64,000 nucleotides of DNA from Arbacia lixula (taxonomy: Eukaryota; Echinodermata; Echinoidea; Arbacioida; Arbaciidae): NCBI GenBank assembly GCA_963669155.1, contig OZ022595.1, positions 19,987,171 to 20,051,170 of the forward strand, read 5' to 3'. The notes below the pieces were generated by a model, which ran no database searches, was not told the origin of the DNA, and worked only from the letters and a program-made list of their open reading frames with translations. Within the stretch, counting starts at the first letter, position 1, and each line of letters opens with the position of its first letter. Positions 46,601-58,400 of this stretch are shown in pieces. The position numbers were made by a program, and so were the translations under genes.

Positions 46601-49600
46601 ACGGGTGGCTTGATGTTCTGGGGACCTCTCCGAGTAGTACCCTGAGTGACCATGGACATTTTTAAAAATCATTTAGAGAGAATGCTTTCATAATGATGAC
46701 AAAAATGAAGATGACAATAAATAATATTAAGTTCTTCATACTAAGAGTATTCTGTATTTCAGATTTTTTTTTTAGAAAACACATACAGCATAACAGCTCA
46801 TTATATGCCAGGCATATGTCTAAACATTTCAATGATTTTGTATACTGCTTTTGATCTCATGGTTGACATAAACTGCAAAATGTGAGCAAGAGGAAGAATG
46901 GAGAAGGGTGCAGATGCAAACGTTTTGAACTGGTCACAATACAGATATCCAAATACAGAGAGAGGGGAATATCCATATAGACCAACGAAAGTTAGCTAAC
47001 GTATTGGTAGCTGTGACTCACCCTTCTGGGCGGGGCTTTGGCATCAGGGAGGTTGCTGTCTCCGATGAAGGATGCTGTGTTGCCAGACATTGGACTGGGC
47101 GTGTCCAGAGGAAGAACACCAAAGCTACGCACCAGAAGGAAGACATTAGAATTCAATTTTGTCACACATTCCCATAAAAAGAATACAAAATATGTTTGAC
47201 CAATCAGTTAAATGGAAAGAATGGAAAGAAGAACAGGTGATTAGATGGACAACTTAGAAACATAGTGCCATTCTGAATTCTGAATTCTGAATTGTGTAAT
47301 TTTAAGCACTCTGAAACACTTCTTCACTTCACTGGTCAGTAATTCCGTCCACTTGTAATCTGAGAGCAAGAGAGCTGCTAGGCATGCTGCAGCTTCTTGT
47401 TCTATCAATACTACTGACAAACCTTACGAATGTGATGGCTGTGTAGAATTGGTCTGTGGAGTCACGCAAAAAAAATACTGAAGAACTTTTCCTTGTCGTC
47501 ATTGTAACAATGGACTACCATATTTGTATCAATACAAATCTTGCATTAGTTGACTTTTTTCGCCTGATAGTTTCCCTTCTTCCTACCTCGGGTAAGAAAG
47601 AACTATCAGTCACACAAAATATGCAAAATATGGCAAAATTGTACAGGTTTGTAGCTTTGCGAGGCCTACCTTGGTGTGAGGGGGCTGTAGGGGGAAGAGA
47701 AGCTGAGATGCATCCGCCCAACCCTAGCCTGCGTCTGCCTGGAGGAGAGGGGCGCACTGGGCACCGTGAAGGGCGTCACCTGGGAGTCAGGGGTGCCCAC
47801 GGGGTCAGCGTTGAAGTCAGGCGTGGTCAGCGGTAGCGGTCTAATGCCAGACAGCTGAGTGATTAGATGGTCCTACAGGTAGATCAGAACAGATAGGTCG
47901 TAATGGTCATTCATTGTCAACATACAAAAGGTCCAGTACAGGATACAGTTAAGCTCAATGCTCAGTTAATTTGACAATTAATAGAAGTCCACTGTGTTAA
48001 AGCCAGTGTATCCCTTTGGAGATATTGCCAAAGTCTCAAAGTTTTTAAAATGTTGCACTTTGTGCGTCCATTTGTGAAACATAAAACTCAATAGGGACAT
48101 TGAATTTACAAAGTGGGCAACAGATATACTACCTTCCTCCAACTGATGTACATCTTGACACGCCTTTTCTTGCAAGTGTCTCGCAATTTGTGCGGTAACC
48201 AACCCTAACCTGTCACCATAACCCTAATTAAACTCAAACACTAATTGTAACTCAAACCCTTACCAAACTCTAACAAATTATTTTTTGAAGGGGTGCAATA
48301 CAGAAATTCTGTTCATCCAGAACCATACCCTAACCCTAACTCTCACCCTAACCCTAACCCTAAGAGGAATGAGAGCGTACCTGTGGTGACTCTGCGGGTG
48401 CCGGTGTGAGGTCCTGTGCTGTATTGGGGTGCCCCCCGGTACCCATGTTCTCAGTGTCTAGGATGGGGTAAGCCTCCTGCTGCACCGGGGTGGTGGGTAC
48501 CGCAGGGGTGGAGGCAAGGTGGAAGGTCTTGTCAGGGTCCACCTTCTCTCCTGGAGCAACACAACAAAATAAAACACATATATCAGGGATCAACACAACA
48601 AAATAAATTACATATATCAGGGATCAACACAACAAAATAAAACATATATATCAGGAACAACACAACAAAACAAAACACATATATCAGAGATCAGCACAAC
48701 AAAGTAAAACATATCTTTCAGGGATCAACACAAATAAGTCAAACACACATGTTTCAGGGATCAACACTAGCAGGTGCCGTAATTATAATTCTGGATACCT
48801 AAAAAGCTAGAAAATTAAACAGGGGCCCTACACAGAACCTACAAAAAAGAAATTTGGGCCCAATTTGAGACAGTTAGTGTGGATCCCTGGAAAGATCATG
48901 GCCCATTGTATATTGCGTGTTCTCTTCAATCATGAAAAGCATGGTAACTGACCCAGAAACGGCAAATGAGATCTGAGCATTGTCACAGGAAAATGACAAA
49001 ACTTCTCATTGTTTGAGTTCTGCCGCTCAAATAGAACAAGCCTTGTTTTATTTAACATAAAGCATCACCCTTAATTGAGCAATAAACTTGATAACTCATT
49101 ATGTATCCTTGTTATAAATAATTCACATGTGACATACATTGTATCTGATGCCATGGAAAGTGTATTTATATTCAAGTGGACCATGGTTCTAGGCACTGCA
49201 TGGAAGAGTGCTAGGTAGAACACATTCTCAGATTCAGCCCTTTCATTGGTAAAATGGGGAAGAAACATCCAACTCTACTTACCAAGATCACAGAGAGCTT
49301 GAAAAGATGACCACAAGAACGGGTTTTGTTTTAATGCCAGTTTGTTTGCTTCAATTGCTCTGGATAGTCTCTCCGTTTCACTGAAAAAAAGGAAGACGAA
49401 ATCAGACACAAACTTTGTACTCAATGATGTCAAGCAACACTTAGGATCTGAGGAATTCACCTTTACCACATGTGAGTCTTGGTGCTCATCTGCTTTAGTA
49501 CAAGTCATAGAAGTGAACTATTCTTACTTTGAATTTTGAATGCAGACTTTCAATGCATAGAGAATTCAAGCTTTTATCTTACTATCCTGTATATGATCCT

Positions 49601-52600
49601 GTATCCTGTGTATGATTCAAATCAAGTTGAGGGCATGACATCAAGAAAAAGTGGCCCTTGCAATCAAATATTAATGTAAAACTGCTAATTTTCCTGCTGG
49701 TAAATTTTCGTGGCACAGCACACCTACATCTTATTCACAGGATTTATTTTTGTAAAAAAAATCCATACTTTGCATTAAAATCATCAACAAAATGACAAAC
49801 AAAGCATTTTTATTAACATTTAATGCCACAAAAAAAGCTGACGACTGTGCAACACATTGTCGCATGCAACACGTGGACGAGTTGAATGCCGGTACGAGTG
49901 ACTTTAGAATCCCAGACAGACTTAAGTGCATCTAGCCTGCTTACAATAGCAGGATGGTTTTAAATATGCAGCAATATGAAAGGTCGCGCAAAAATTATCG
50001 GTTTTACAATACACAATTGCCCTGTCTCTTTCTACTCACGTGCACAGTTTGCCTAGTACTGATAGCGCATAGGGGGCAGAGTCCTTGAAGTCACTGGCAA
50101 TGTCTTCACAAGAATGCGGCTTCAGGGTGGAGGAGCCACATAGGGCTGTCTCACAATCAGCCAGTCTGCAAAGGGGAAGAGGAAATATTTCAATATTCAA
50201 TTTCAATCTATTCCCACATGAAAAAAAAAAAACTAAAATTGAATTATAACACATGTTCTACAGCTTTACGACAAACCAATAAAAAAACTTAGAGGCTTTG
50301 AAGAATGGTTTTATTTCACATGCATAAACTTGGGATACAGTGTACTTACAATCTTAAGTCTAAACGGAACATATCAAATCAAATTTAACAATTACATAGG
50401 AAAATACACAATAATCCATAATTCCATAATTAATGAGTCATCCTAAAACTTCCTGTTTGTTTGATCACACATTTCTTTTCTCTTTCATATGTCCAGTTTC
50501 AATATTCACATCACTTTTATCATTTGTCAAAGTGCCAATACATTGTCTGAACTAATCACTTCATCCCTCATATTCCAATCATTGCAAATTAAATGATCTT
50601 GACTAGTTTGTTAACCACAAATCTATAGACACATTATTCGTGCATGTATTTGACAGTTCTGTCAAGAGGACGAAAAGCACTATAAATGAACTTGTTTACA
50701 CATAAGGGCGTCTAGACGGCTGATCACACAGAAACCATTTACAATCATGCTATGAGGCTGTTTACACAGGCGACAGGTGCACTGCCTTTGCTGAGAGAAT
50801 GGCTACATATAACATTTGTCATCATTTTGCCCTAAATGCAAATAATTATCAACAAACTACAGGCTTTGGGTAGAGCAGCCAAAACCCATCCAAAGCTCAA
50901 CTTAAAGTGATCCAGAGAATAAATTAATTCAATATTTTCGGGGGCTACTTTTTGAGCACATTGGCCGATTTGATACAATTTTTACATTGTGTCTATGGGA
51001 ATTTGGGGGGCTCTTTTAACATTTTCCAGGGCACTTTTAGGCATTTCGGGGGCGAAATCGCCCTGAGCCCCCATGTATTTTTTCCCATGAAGTGATCAAT
51101 ATTACTCCCCTTAAAATTAGTTTCCCATTCTGAATTGAAAAAAAAAAGAGGTCTGTATTTTCTTTCATTTTTGATGGTATTTAGGAAAAAAATTACCCAC
51201 AAAAGCGCTTCTATTTTTTTAAAATGAAACTTACTTTTTAACGTCTTGGCAGCTTGCCACCCCATCCAAAACTCAACTCCCCTGAAAATCAGTTACTAGT
51301 TCTGAATTCTAAACCCATATTCTTTTTACATTTTCCATGGTATTTAAGAGGAAAAAAAATACCTGCAAAACAGCTCAACTACATGTACATGTACCTTAAA
51401 AATAAGACTTACTTTTCAAGGTCTAGGCAACACCTAGCCATGAGGAACCTGCAGGGGGGCGTTGGGCATCCCTTGGCCTGCAGCAGACTGTATGCACTCA
51501 TGGGCTGGCCAGACCGGTAGTAGCAGGTGGCCAGCAGAAACAAACCCTCGTCTGAACCAACTGCACGTATGAAAGGAGCCACCACGATTGGTATAGAAAC
51601 ATATTCAATCACATATAATAGTAGAAGCACATGTAATAATGCTGAGTGAAAATATCTATCTAGAATCTTTTCTCTTTTTCTTATGAAAAAAGAGCTGTGT
51701 GTGATACACATACTTCTTCTGCAGACCCTCGTTCGAGCAAACTGCATACACATGCATGTACATGTACACAACAAGAGGGAGTACATGTTTCTGCAACCGA
51801 TTGCAATGAATACAAAATTGTGCTACCTGTCATTATTTGGGCACAATTGTGTTCGCTACACATATTCTCTTTTTAATGAGAAAAGAACTGTGCAGAATTA
51901 TGAACATACATAATATTTGATTGTCTTCTTTTACAACTTGAAGGTAGCCCGTCCCTTTTGCAGACCTAATTCTGAAAGTTTCCTGACTTTGTCATCATTT
52001 GAGAGAGAGTGGCTACATAACTTTTCCCTGGAATTGACAAAGCGTAATATTCCGTTTTCAGGAAATAATCTTCGATAATTGATCGAGTTTTCTTTTTTCA
52101 TACCACGAAAATATTCAAATCTCCGTGAAAACTAGTTAGATTTTCATTTATTCTATGGGAGCTATAGTACCTCTGACCTTAAAATTCCCCACTTGGTATC
52201 CCAAAGATACGTGCTAAATATGTGCACAATTTCATGAAGTTTGCATATGTTTGTAAAAGGGGCATGCCATCTTTCAGGTTAACAAATTTTCTCACATTGA
52301 GTAGTTTACATGTATGTACCTTCTGCATACACATGCACATAAATGTGATACATGTAGGTCTCCTTTTACAGAAGTTTGAAAGTTATCCTTGGGTAGGGTA
52401 CTTTACCTTCGGCATATAGGCGCTCAGCAAGGAAGACAGCATCCTGGTAGGCGTAGTGGTTCAGACACTGCCATATAGCAGCCTGTAGTGAGATAGAACA
52501 CAGGCAAATCAGGAGGGCGTTTCATGAAAGTTGTCAGCACTGACAAGTTGTCTTCCTCCGACAGTTACCATAGTAACAGTCAGAGGCTAGTGCCTCTCAG

Positions 52601-55600
52601 CCAATCAAAACCGAGGATTTCACCGAAGTTGTCAGCACTGACTATTTAGTAAGACTAAGTGCTGACAACTTTCATGAAACGCCCTCCTGACAAGGCATCG
52701 TTTTATACATCACACCAATCACCTCCAGCTTCCATCAAAAGGTCACCATCAAAGGGATAGTCCAACCTACACTCCAGCTCAAAGGAATTGGCATAGGGAA
52801 AGGGAAAGGGAAGAAAGGGAAGGAGCCGCAGTTTTAAACCGCTGTATTATTTTGTCCAGTTCAGCATGAAACATGATGCTTTTTGGGCTAATGCATCGTG
52901 TTTCATGCTGAACTGGACAAAATATACCACAGTTTAAAACTGCAGCTCCTTCCCTTTCTTTCCTTTCCCTTTCCCTATGACCTCCTTTGAGCTGGAGTGT
53001 AAGCTAAGTTGGTTTCAATCAAAAGCAAAAATATTGATGAAACATAGAAGCAAAAATTTGACAAAAATCCACCAAAGGATAGTGAATAATAATAATTTAA
53101 GGTTTAAAATTCGATAAGCAATTCCAATCATCAGACTTGTATTTGAAAGATAGCAGAGTGCAGACCATTTACCAATGACTGCCATATCTCTGACTTTGTA
53201 GAGCAATTTGTCCAAAATGAGTAGCACATTGCACATCTACACTAGGATAATCATTCCCTTCAGTTTGTTTACATCCTCTATGAACCCTGTAGATCACTGC
53301 CCTTTCCTGATTACATTCTGTCATTAGTTCACAAACGTTGAATCTGCAGTCACATGTACGCCATTCCATCTCAGCAGTCATTCATTCTCCCCTCCTTTAA
53401 GAGTCCTTTTAGTCTTTCCATGTCATCCACACACCTGTTGAAGTGACATGTGTTTTTGCCTCCTTAGTGTTGTCCATGTAAATGTACCTTGCCCTATTGG
53501 ATAACTTAATCATGTTAACGATGAAACAACATTCGTACATGTATGTTAGTTCCTCTTTTTTATTCTACAATATGCCTACATGGACAGAATACCTTTTTTT
53601 TTCTTATTTCTTTTTTGGTTGATTAGAGTTGCTGTTACTTTCATATCATCTTGGTCAGCAAGGTACAATGTACAGTGTAGTTGAGCCTGTGACATTGAAC
53701 TCACAACATATGTTTTTGCCTGCTTATATCTATGCCAAAAACACCATATCTGCATCATATCTGCAGTTAACATGTACATTGTACTAGGGATACAAAATTC
53801 AGTGATACATGTACATGTAAGTACAGTCTGACTGTGATTTATTCCCCACAATGAACCGGGGAATAACAAAGAAGTCCCTGTGAAAAATTATTTACCCTCA
53901 TACATGTACAGGAAGGGTCGATTTCAAATTCATATTGTTTGCTTCATGACATCAAACTTTACAAGAAGCCCCCGGCCGAGAAGAAAATCTCTCTTTTTTT
54001 CCATTGAAATGCATTCAGATCAAGTGGAATGGCAAATCCAGCAAAAATAATCTTTTGAGATATTCATTACTCTTAAGGGTACCATCGGGCAGAAATTTGA
54101 CTCTCATACATCAAAGATATATCTCATGAACATACAAAATAAGATTGATACCCTGCATTTATTACTACATTGCTATGGAATCATTCATATCTCATTTCAA
54201 TAGTTCTGTCTAATAATGATACCACCTCATGATACTCTAATCGATCGCAGCCAGCAAATCCCTACATATCATGCGAGCTGCGTGTGACCACATTATAGCA
54301 TGAAAGTTCAAGCAAGCACGCACAATCGTTTCCGCCGGGGGTATAGATTGCAATTAACATACACATACATGTATTGATCTTGCGGATGTGGAAAACATAT
54401 AGACGTGCAGAACATTGAGATAGCGGATGTTCTGTGTGATGTATTAGTTAATTGCATTTTTCTCTAATTACACAAACATATGACTGAGACCCCACATCAA
54501 GACGATTGATATTTAACTTATAGTGCCAAAACAACAAAACATTGGTTTTGTAATGCCCGTCAGTCCCCTTTCATGCCTTTAAATATTTCTAAAGGAAATT
54601 TTTAATAGTGAGATTTTCATCAGATTTAAGAAATATGTTGTTTAAAATTGCGAGCAAATTAAAAACAGACTCAAGTATTAATGAAAATTAATGCAAATCA
54701 TAGCGGTCAAGTATTTTTCTGATTCAGAAAGAAAAGTCTGAGGCTCAATACACTGTAATTGATCTTTTAATTTTTTCTCAAATTTGCCAATGTGACATTC
54801 CAAATTGCTGAGCTGATGATGGCACATCATTCATAATAATTAATGTATGATGGGTGGGCCATTCTCGCCGCACTTACGATTTGAGACGAAAACAAATACG
54901 TACTTTGATATACTCTTACACTATAATCACACTTACTTTCATGCTTTATATTTTCAAAATAAAACTACAGAGACATTTTGATTAAACACTTACGAGTAAT
55001 TGTATTTTCAGTGCAAATCTGTTAGCCTGTTAATAGACGATAAAGTTGTGGCCCTTAAACGCTGTTTATGTTTATTTTCAATGGGCTTTTCCTGATCGAT
55101 TATGTGTTCGATTTTATGGTGACTTGGTGATTTAAAAAAAAAAAAAAAAAAAAGAAATTTGTAGTTTGCTTGTTTATGTGATTTATGTTTGAAGTGGACT
55201 CTTCATAGAAGAATTATATTTTCTTTAAGGCTACCCTAGATGTTGAATGGAACGAGGTCCGAAAAAAAGAGACTGGCATAATAAGAGAGTCTTCATTTCA
55301 TTCGTATTTTCTCGGAACGTGCATGATGTAGTGCCAAAGGCATGCCCATCACGATCAAACTGATTTCTCCATTCAGCTACGCCTACGGAGCTACCGAAGC
55401 GATCCCGGAGCAGGTGCGCGGCAGGAATTTGGGAGAAAACGGACTTTCTGGTCAGCAAATAATTTTGACATTTACCGAATAATGTGATTTTTTTAAGCTT
55501 AAAATTTCAAAAGACGATAATTTGATGAAACTTGCGTTTTTTTAATGTTAATTTTTTAATTGCATAGCTTGACCATGTTGACAGAAACTGTTGTGCCGAC

Positions 55601-56130
55601 GGTGATTCTGTAGTCTCATGCACGTACGCGTGATACGCTTACCATTTCGTTCTAATACGCATTTTTGCTAGTGCATCAATTAAGGGCCCCGCGGTGAGAA
55701 TGGGCCACTGGCCATACGAAAATTTGAAAAATGTGTGTGATTTCTAATATAATAACCAATAATCCACAAACATGACAAAGTCAAAGCAAATCATTCCCAT
55801 GAAAAACACGATTTTTTTGTTATGGATATGAAAATAGAAATTATAACAATTTAGCAGAACATCTACACTCTCCACTAACTAGTACAAAAATGAATGAATG
55901 GAAGTGTATGGGGGCCGAATCCAAAATAACCACAACATTACATTTTCAGAATGCACTGCACTACCAATGCAGTCGTGCGCGTGAGAGCCGAAACAGCTAG
56001 CGACTGACTGACAGATAAAATAAAAGTCGGTCAGAATAAAAATACGAACGTGTAACTTACTTTACAGGCTGGTGTTAGGTTTACTTTCATTCAATCAAGA
56101 ACATACCTGAACCGGTTCTTGGATGACCAT
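38165..56130 (-). CDS. CDC27: CDC27 / APC3, anaphase-promoting complex TPR subunit, 20 exons
   Basis: Exons (minus strand): 56130-56107, 52482-52407, 51560-51413, 50165-50040, 49380-49283, 48550-48381, 47872-47670, 47124-47022, 46641-46523, 46190-46106, 45839-45602, 45116-44944, 44472-44320, 43744-43664, 42431-42304, 41766-41649, 40765-40637, 39512-39438, 38809-38635, 38268-38165. All are GT-AG. The sum is 2526 bp (841 aa; the human protein is close to this length). Residues 1-157 form the N-terminal TPR block (MVIQEPVQAAIW, ATCYYRSG, QNPFLWSSF). Residues 158-463 are low-complexity, with SFGVLPLDTPSP and RRSSRLF. Residues 464-770 are C-terminal TPRs (HYNTAWVLC, EIYSTTLWHLQK, VYKKLGQTH), followed by an acidic tail. 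The protein is a scaffold of the APC/C ubiquitin ligase that receives the IR tail of co-activators. Exon 10's acceptor was chosen by phase and is the least certain border. Confidence 0.97.
40053..40583 (-). mobile_element. ~530-bp MITE-like element, copy B, in CDC27 intron 17
   Basis: This is the reverse complement of 6109-6647 over nearly the full length. It has the same imperfect ends (CAGCCCGTCCCTTTTTCAG left, GGGACGGACAATCTTTAAG right) and the same internal 'tttttcgtagtacgaaaaaa' palindrome. Its right end lies about 54 bp downstream of the exon 17 donor. Confidence 0.82.
40872..40967 (-). pseudogene. Partial duplicate of CDC27 exon 17 in the adjacent intron
   Basis: The block repeats about 48 bases of exon 17 nearly exactly ('ttgcatcaaggcgcactgct' onward). 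It then skips ~18 bases and carries on through copies of the exon start, acceptor and neighbouring intron ('catgctggacc', 'aataaggcagagtttaggca'). The copy is internally deleted and its frame is not usable, so it is an exon fossil. Confidence 0.85.
41306..41587 (-). mobile_element. LINE reverse-transcriptase C-terminal fragment in CDC27 intron 16
   Basis: An open frame of 93 codons contains KKWRWAGHLARRKDDRWTYK, RRRGRQSRRWIDDIRE and a W-K-x-x-A-x-D-R-x-x-W tail, the usual C-terminal end of non-LTR reverse transcriptases. Only this end is present, indicating 5' truncation. It is antisense to nothing and lies in the same orientation as CDC27. Confidence 0.82.
42528..42684. mobile_element. TTACCATTAATGGTAA-family MITE in CDC27 intron 14
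   Basis: The left end 'ggccttgttacataaaactt' and right end 'aagtttaatgcaacggggcc' are inverted. Inner 'ttaccattaatggtaa' and 'tcattgatggtaac' words pair. It is the best delimited copy of this family in the window. Confidence 0.85.
43401..43633. repeat. (CT)n microsatellite beside CDC27 exon 14
   Basis: The tract is about 230 bp of CT with scattered TTTCT and TTGCT interruptions in a higher-order pattern. It begins about 30 bp downstream of the exon 14 donor, giving (GA)n in the pre-mRNA. Open frames here are artefacts. Confidence 0.97.
44167..44244. repeat. 39-bp tandem duplication
   Basis: Two copies of a unit beginning 'tagctgtac.acac.gatta' and ending 'gcacaagggtca' lie in CDC27 intron 13. 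They differ at two positions. Confidence 0.9.
46150..46405. repeat. Diverged duplication spanning the CDC27 exon 10 acceptor
   Basis: About 46155-46220 (including the 5' part of exon 10 and its acceptor) resembles about 46336-46400 in intron 9. Shared words are 'tgatgg.aagagtag.gtga' and 'cacaaagc'. Confidence 0.65.
48327..48363. repeat. Interstitial telomeric repeat (CCCTAA)n
   Basis: Five to six CCCTAA units, one altered to CTCTCACCCTAA, lie in CDC27 intron 6. They end 17 bp from the exon 6 border. Isolated 'ccctaa' words also occur at about 48203-48230. Confidence 0.9.
48557..48770. repeat. ~35-bp minisatellite, about six copies
   Basis: Units read roughly 'ggatcaacacaacaaaataa' followed by 'aacacatatatca', in CDC27 intron 5 just upstream of the exon 6 acceptor. 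Divergence rises toward 48770. Confidence 0.9.
51940..52280. mobile_element. MITE-like element with GTCCCTTTT-type ends
   Basis: The left end 'gtagcccgtcccttttgcag' and right end 'gtaaaaggggcatgccatct' are imperfectly inverted. It shares terminal motif and the internal 'ttttttcataccacgaaaa' word with 6109-6647 and 40053-40583, but not overall length. It lies in CDC27 intron 2. Confidence 0.65.
52509..52690. mobile_element. 182-bp MITE with 32-bp perfect inverted ends
   Basis: The left end 'tcaggagggcgtttcatgaa' continuing 'agttgtcagcac' is exactly inverted at 52659-52690. The inner part has a second 'gaagttgtcagcactgac' copy. It lies in CDC27 intron 1, about 27 bp upstream of the exon 2 acceptor. 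Confidence 0.92.
52754..53105. repeat. Dispersed repeat, copy 3, interrupted by a long hairpin
   Basis: The outer parts ('gggatagtccaacct' and 'aagttggtttcaatcaaaag' to 'aaaatccaccaaaggatag') form the dispersed repeat also seen at 1812 and 2395 in inverse orientation. The hairpin occupies 52769-53000. It has arms of about 110 bp with few mismatches and a 13-nt loop centred near 52886. Confidence 0.9.
53106..56106. other. CDC27 intron 1, remaining part
   Basis: AT-rich DNA with an A-run at about 55134-55154. 55231-55458 is less AT-rich and open on the minus strand but has no recognisable homology or clear splice sites. Confidence 0.4.
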
Positions 56131-56239
56131 TTCCCCAGAAAAGTAAAATCCTTTTTTAGTATCTAAGATCTCGTTTTCAAATCACGTCTGTTGACACGGT
56201 CTGTGGATCTTGGACCGCCCGTTTACTGAGCAGTGTATT

Positions 56240-56249
56240 CCGCCATTTT
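56240..56249 (+). promoter_or_regulatory. YY1-like element upstream of CDC27
   Basis: CCGCCATTTT, about 110 bp upstream of the CDC27 ATG, fits the YY1 core common in TATA-less housekeeping promoters. No TATA box is seen in the region. The functional role is inferred. Confidence 0.35.
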
Positions 56250-56651
56250 AGGTTGTGTACTAATATGGCAAAGCATGATGAGAATTGAAAGGCCGTTTTT
56301 AATTGGTCAATTCGTGTTTCCGGACGAAGTAAAGTATGGGACGTGATCTGTCGTTGGGTAAAACCGGATAAGCTGTCAAATCCTGCTGTGTACGACTGGA
56401 AATGCTAAATTGTGTTACTTTTTGTTTAATCATTTACTTCCAAGCAGAACAATTACAGGCAAAATAAAAGGTGACATAGACTACCCCATGAAAACGAAAT
56501 ATGACGCACCAGTCAACACCTGAGAAGTTCCTTTAAAAAAAACCCGGACAATTGGACAAAGCATGCAATATGGTTCATGTCAGGAGATTCTCATCGTGAA
56601 TACAAACTAATTACCAGGGCTATATTATATTGCATATAAGTTTTATTAAGT

Positions 56652-56785
56652 TATTGTAACTTACCATCAATGGTAACTACCATGGGAACAGATGCAATAA
56701 TGAGAGCTCATTGGTTGTTACCATGGTAGTTACTATTAATGGTAAGGATCAATTACTGGAAACCTCTATGCAACATGTCCCACTA
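56652..56785. mobile_element. TTACCATTAATGGTAA-family MITE
   Basis: 'ttaccatcaatggtaactac' and 'gtagttactattaatggtaa' are inverted around a central 'gagctcattgg'. The right border 'caacatgtccc' matches the family. It lies upstream of CDC27. Confidence 0.8.
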
Positions 56786-57473
56786 GTTTATTGACCAAAA
56801 TAATCTCTTTGAAATGTGCATTCCATCAGCATTATTGGGATAAAATATAATTACAGGAACAGGTGAAGATAGATCCCTACTTACACATCTCCTAGACATA
56901 TTTGAACTGACAAATTGCTGAGCTGTCTCACTGCATTGTGTCTCACCGCAATACAATAATGACCGCGGTGCATAAACTTGTGATGTAAAAAAATACTTGC
57001 AGCTAGACGGTAATTTTTAATCATAATGTTATGATGCATTTTTATGTAATTTAATGGTACCGTATAGCTAATGTAGGCCCACGGTATAAATAACTGTCAA
57101 AGTGTTAATAGCCTATAGGCCTATAAGATACTGGGTAATGCTGGTGAAGGTAAATTTTGATGTGATTATTGTAGAATTGTGGACTCGATCGTTCAATCAT
57201 TCAGTGATCCACCCGTGGTTAGGTCCTGGCTCTCATTTACAATAACATCTAAATTAACCGCAAACAAGCATAGGGCGTAATTGAATAATCTTTATTTAAT
57301 ATTCATGATTAATCTCTCTTTAATACTTAGTGAATGTCGAAAGTTAAAAACACTCCTTCAAAGGAATTCCTGATTCAGTGAAGTACGTTTCTATGTTTCA
57401 TTTCTTTATTTAGCATCGTCATCTTCAGGTGACGCTACACAGATCAAGAATGCTTTTAATACTGACATGGAGT

Positions 57474-57650
57474 ATCATCAGCCGTTTATAATTAATGTAA
57501 GTTCTTCTAGTCACAAAAGAATGCTTTACAAACTGGATTCTGTCTTTGATAACATGTTTGATTCCGCCGATTCCCGCGATAATTTTTGCATGGATTTGAC
57601 ATAAACAAAATAGGATGCGCAGATATTTTTTTTTGGTTTGTTTGTTTGTT

Positions 57651-57691
<41 letters not shown>

Positions 57692-58400
57692 GGGGGGGGG
57701 GGGGACTCCCTCACCCTAATGCTTGCGCACTGAACTTGTCGCATGTAATACTTGTGAATCCATAAAGATTTAGTGGAGGAATGTTGTTACAATGAGATAA
57801 GGCTTTGAACGTGCAGTACAAACATCTCAATTTCATGCTTTCCCGCGTCATATTCCATTAAAAGAAAGTTGCTAGAAACGTTTCTATAATATAATTTCCT
57901 TTCAGACAAGATTGACATGATAAACAGCCGCACCCAAGCTATGTATTTTCATTTTTTTTTAAGTACTAAATATCACGTTCACTTGTCCTCTTTAACTTTT
58001 TAACAATAATATGAAGCTCATGGATGGATGCATGGATTTGACATATACAAAATAGGATGCGCAGAAGATTTTTTTTTTTTTTTGGAGGGGGGGTTGTTTG
58101 TTTGTTTTCTGTGTTTTGGGGTTTTTTTTTTTTTTGGGGGGGGGGGGGCTCCCTCACCTCAATGCTTTTTGTGACAAAACTACAAGTTCATCAGCGAAAA
58201 CTGTAAATGTATGCATGTTAAGGAATAAGTATAACCTATTGTCAAATTATAGTGTTATTATACATGAAGTACCATCAGCCGTTTAATGCATGCAGATTCA
58301 ATGTACTCTCCTTCTAGTCGCACAAAAATGCTTTACAAATATTTTTCTTTGATCTCATGATGTTCAATGCCGCCGGTTCTCAGGGCAATATCGCAATATC
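57474..58400. repeat. Rearranged local duplication with T/G homopolymer runs
   Basis: Block A (57474-57585; 'catcagccgttta', 'gaatgctttacaaa', 'gccgcc') recurs at 58262-58400. Block B (57590-57725; 'gcatggatttgac', 'aaaataggatgcgcaga', T-run, G-run, 'ctccctcacc') recurs at 58027-58165. The order is A-B-B-A in one orientation. No coding potential is seen. Confidence 0.8.

Noticed and set aside
47456..47836. 126-codon plus-strand open frame
   Set aside because: Its GC-rich part is the complement of CDC27 exon 7.
55231..55458. 75-codon minus-strand open frame with less AT-rich composition in CDC27 intron 1
   Set aside because: There is no family resemblance, no convincing splice borders, and CDC27 exons 1 and 2 join in frame without it.
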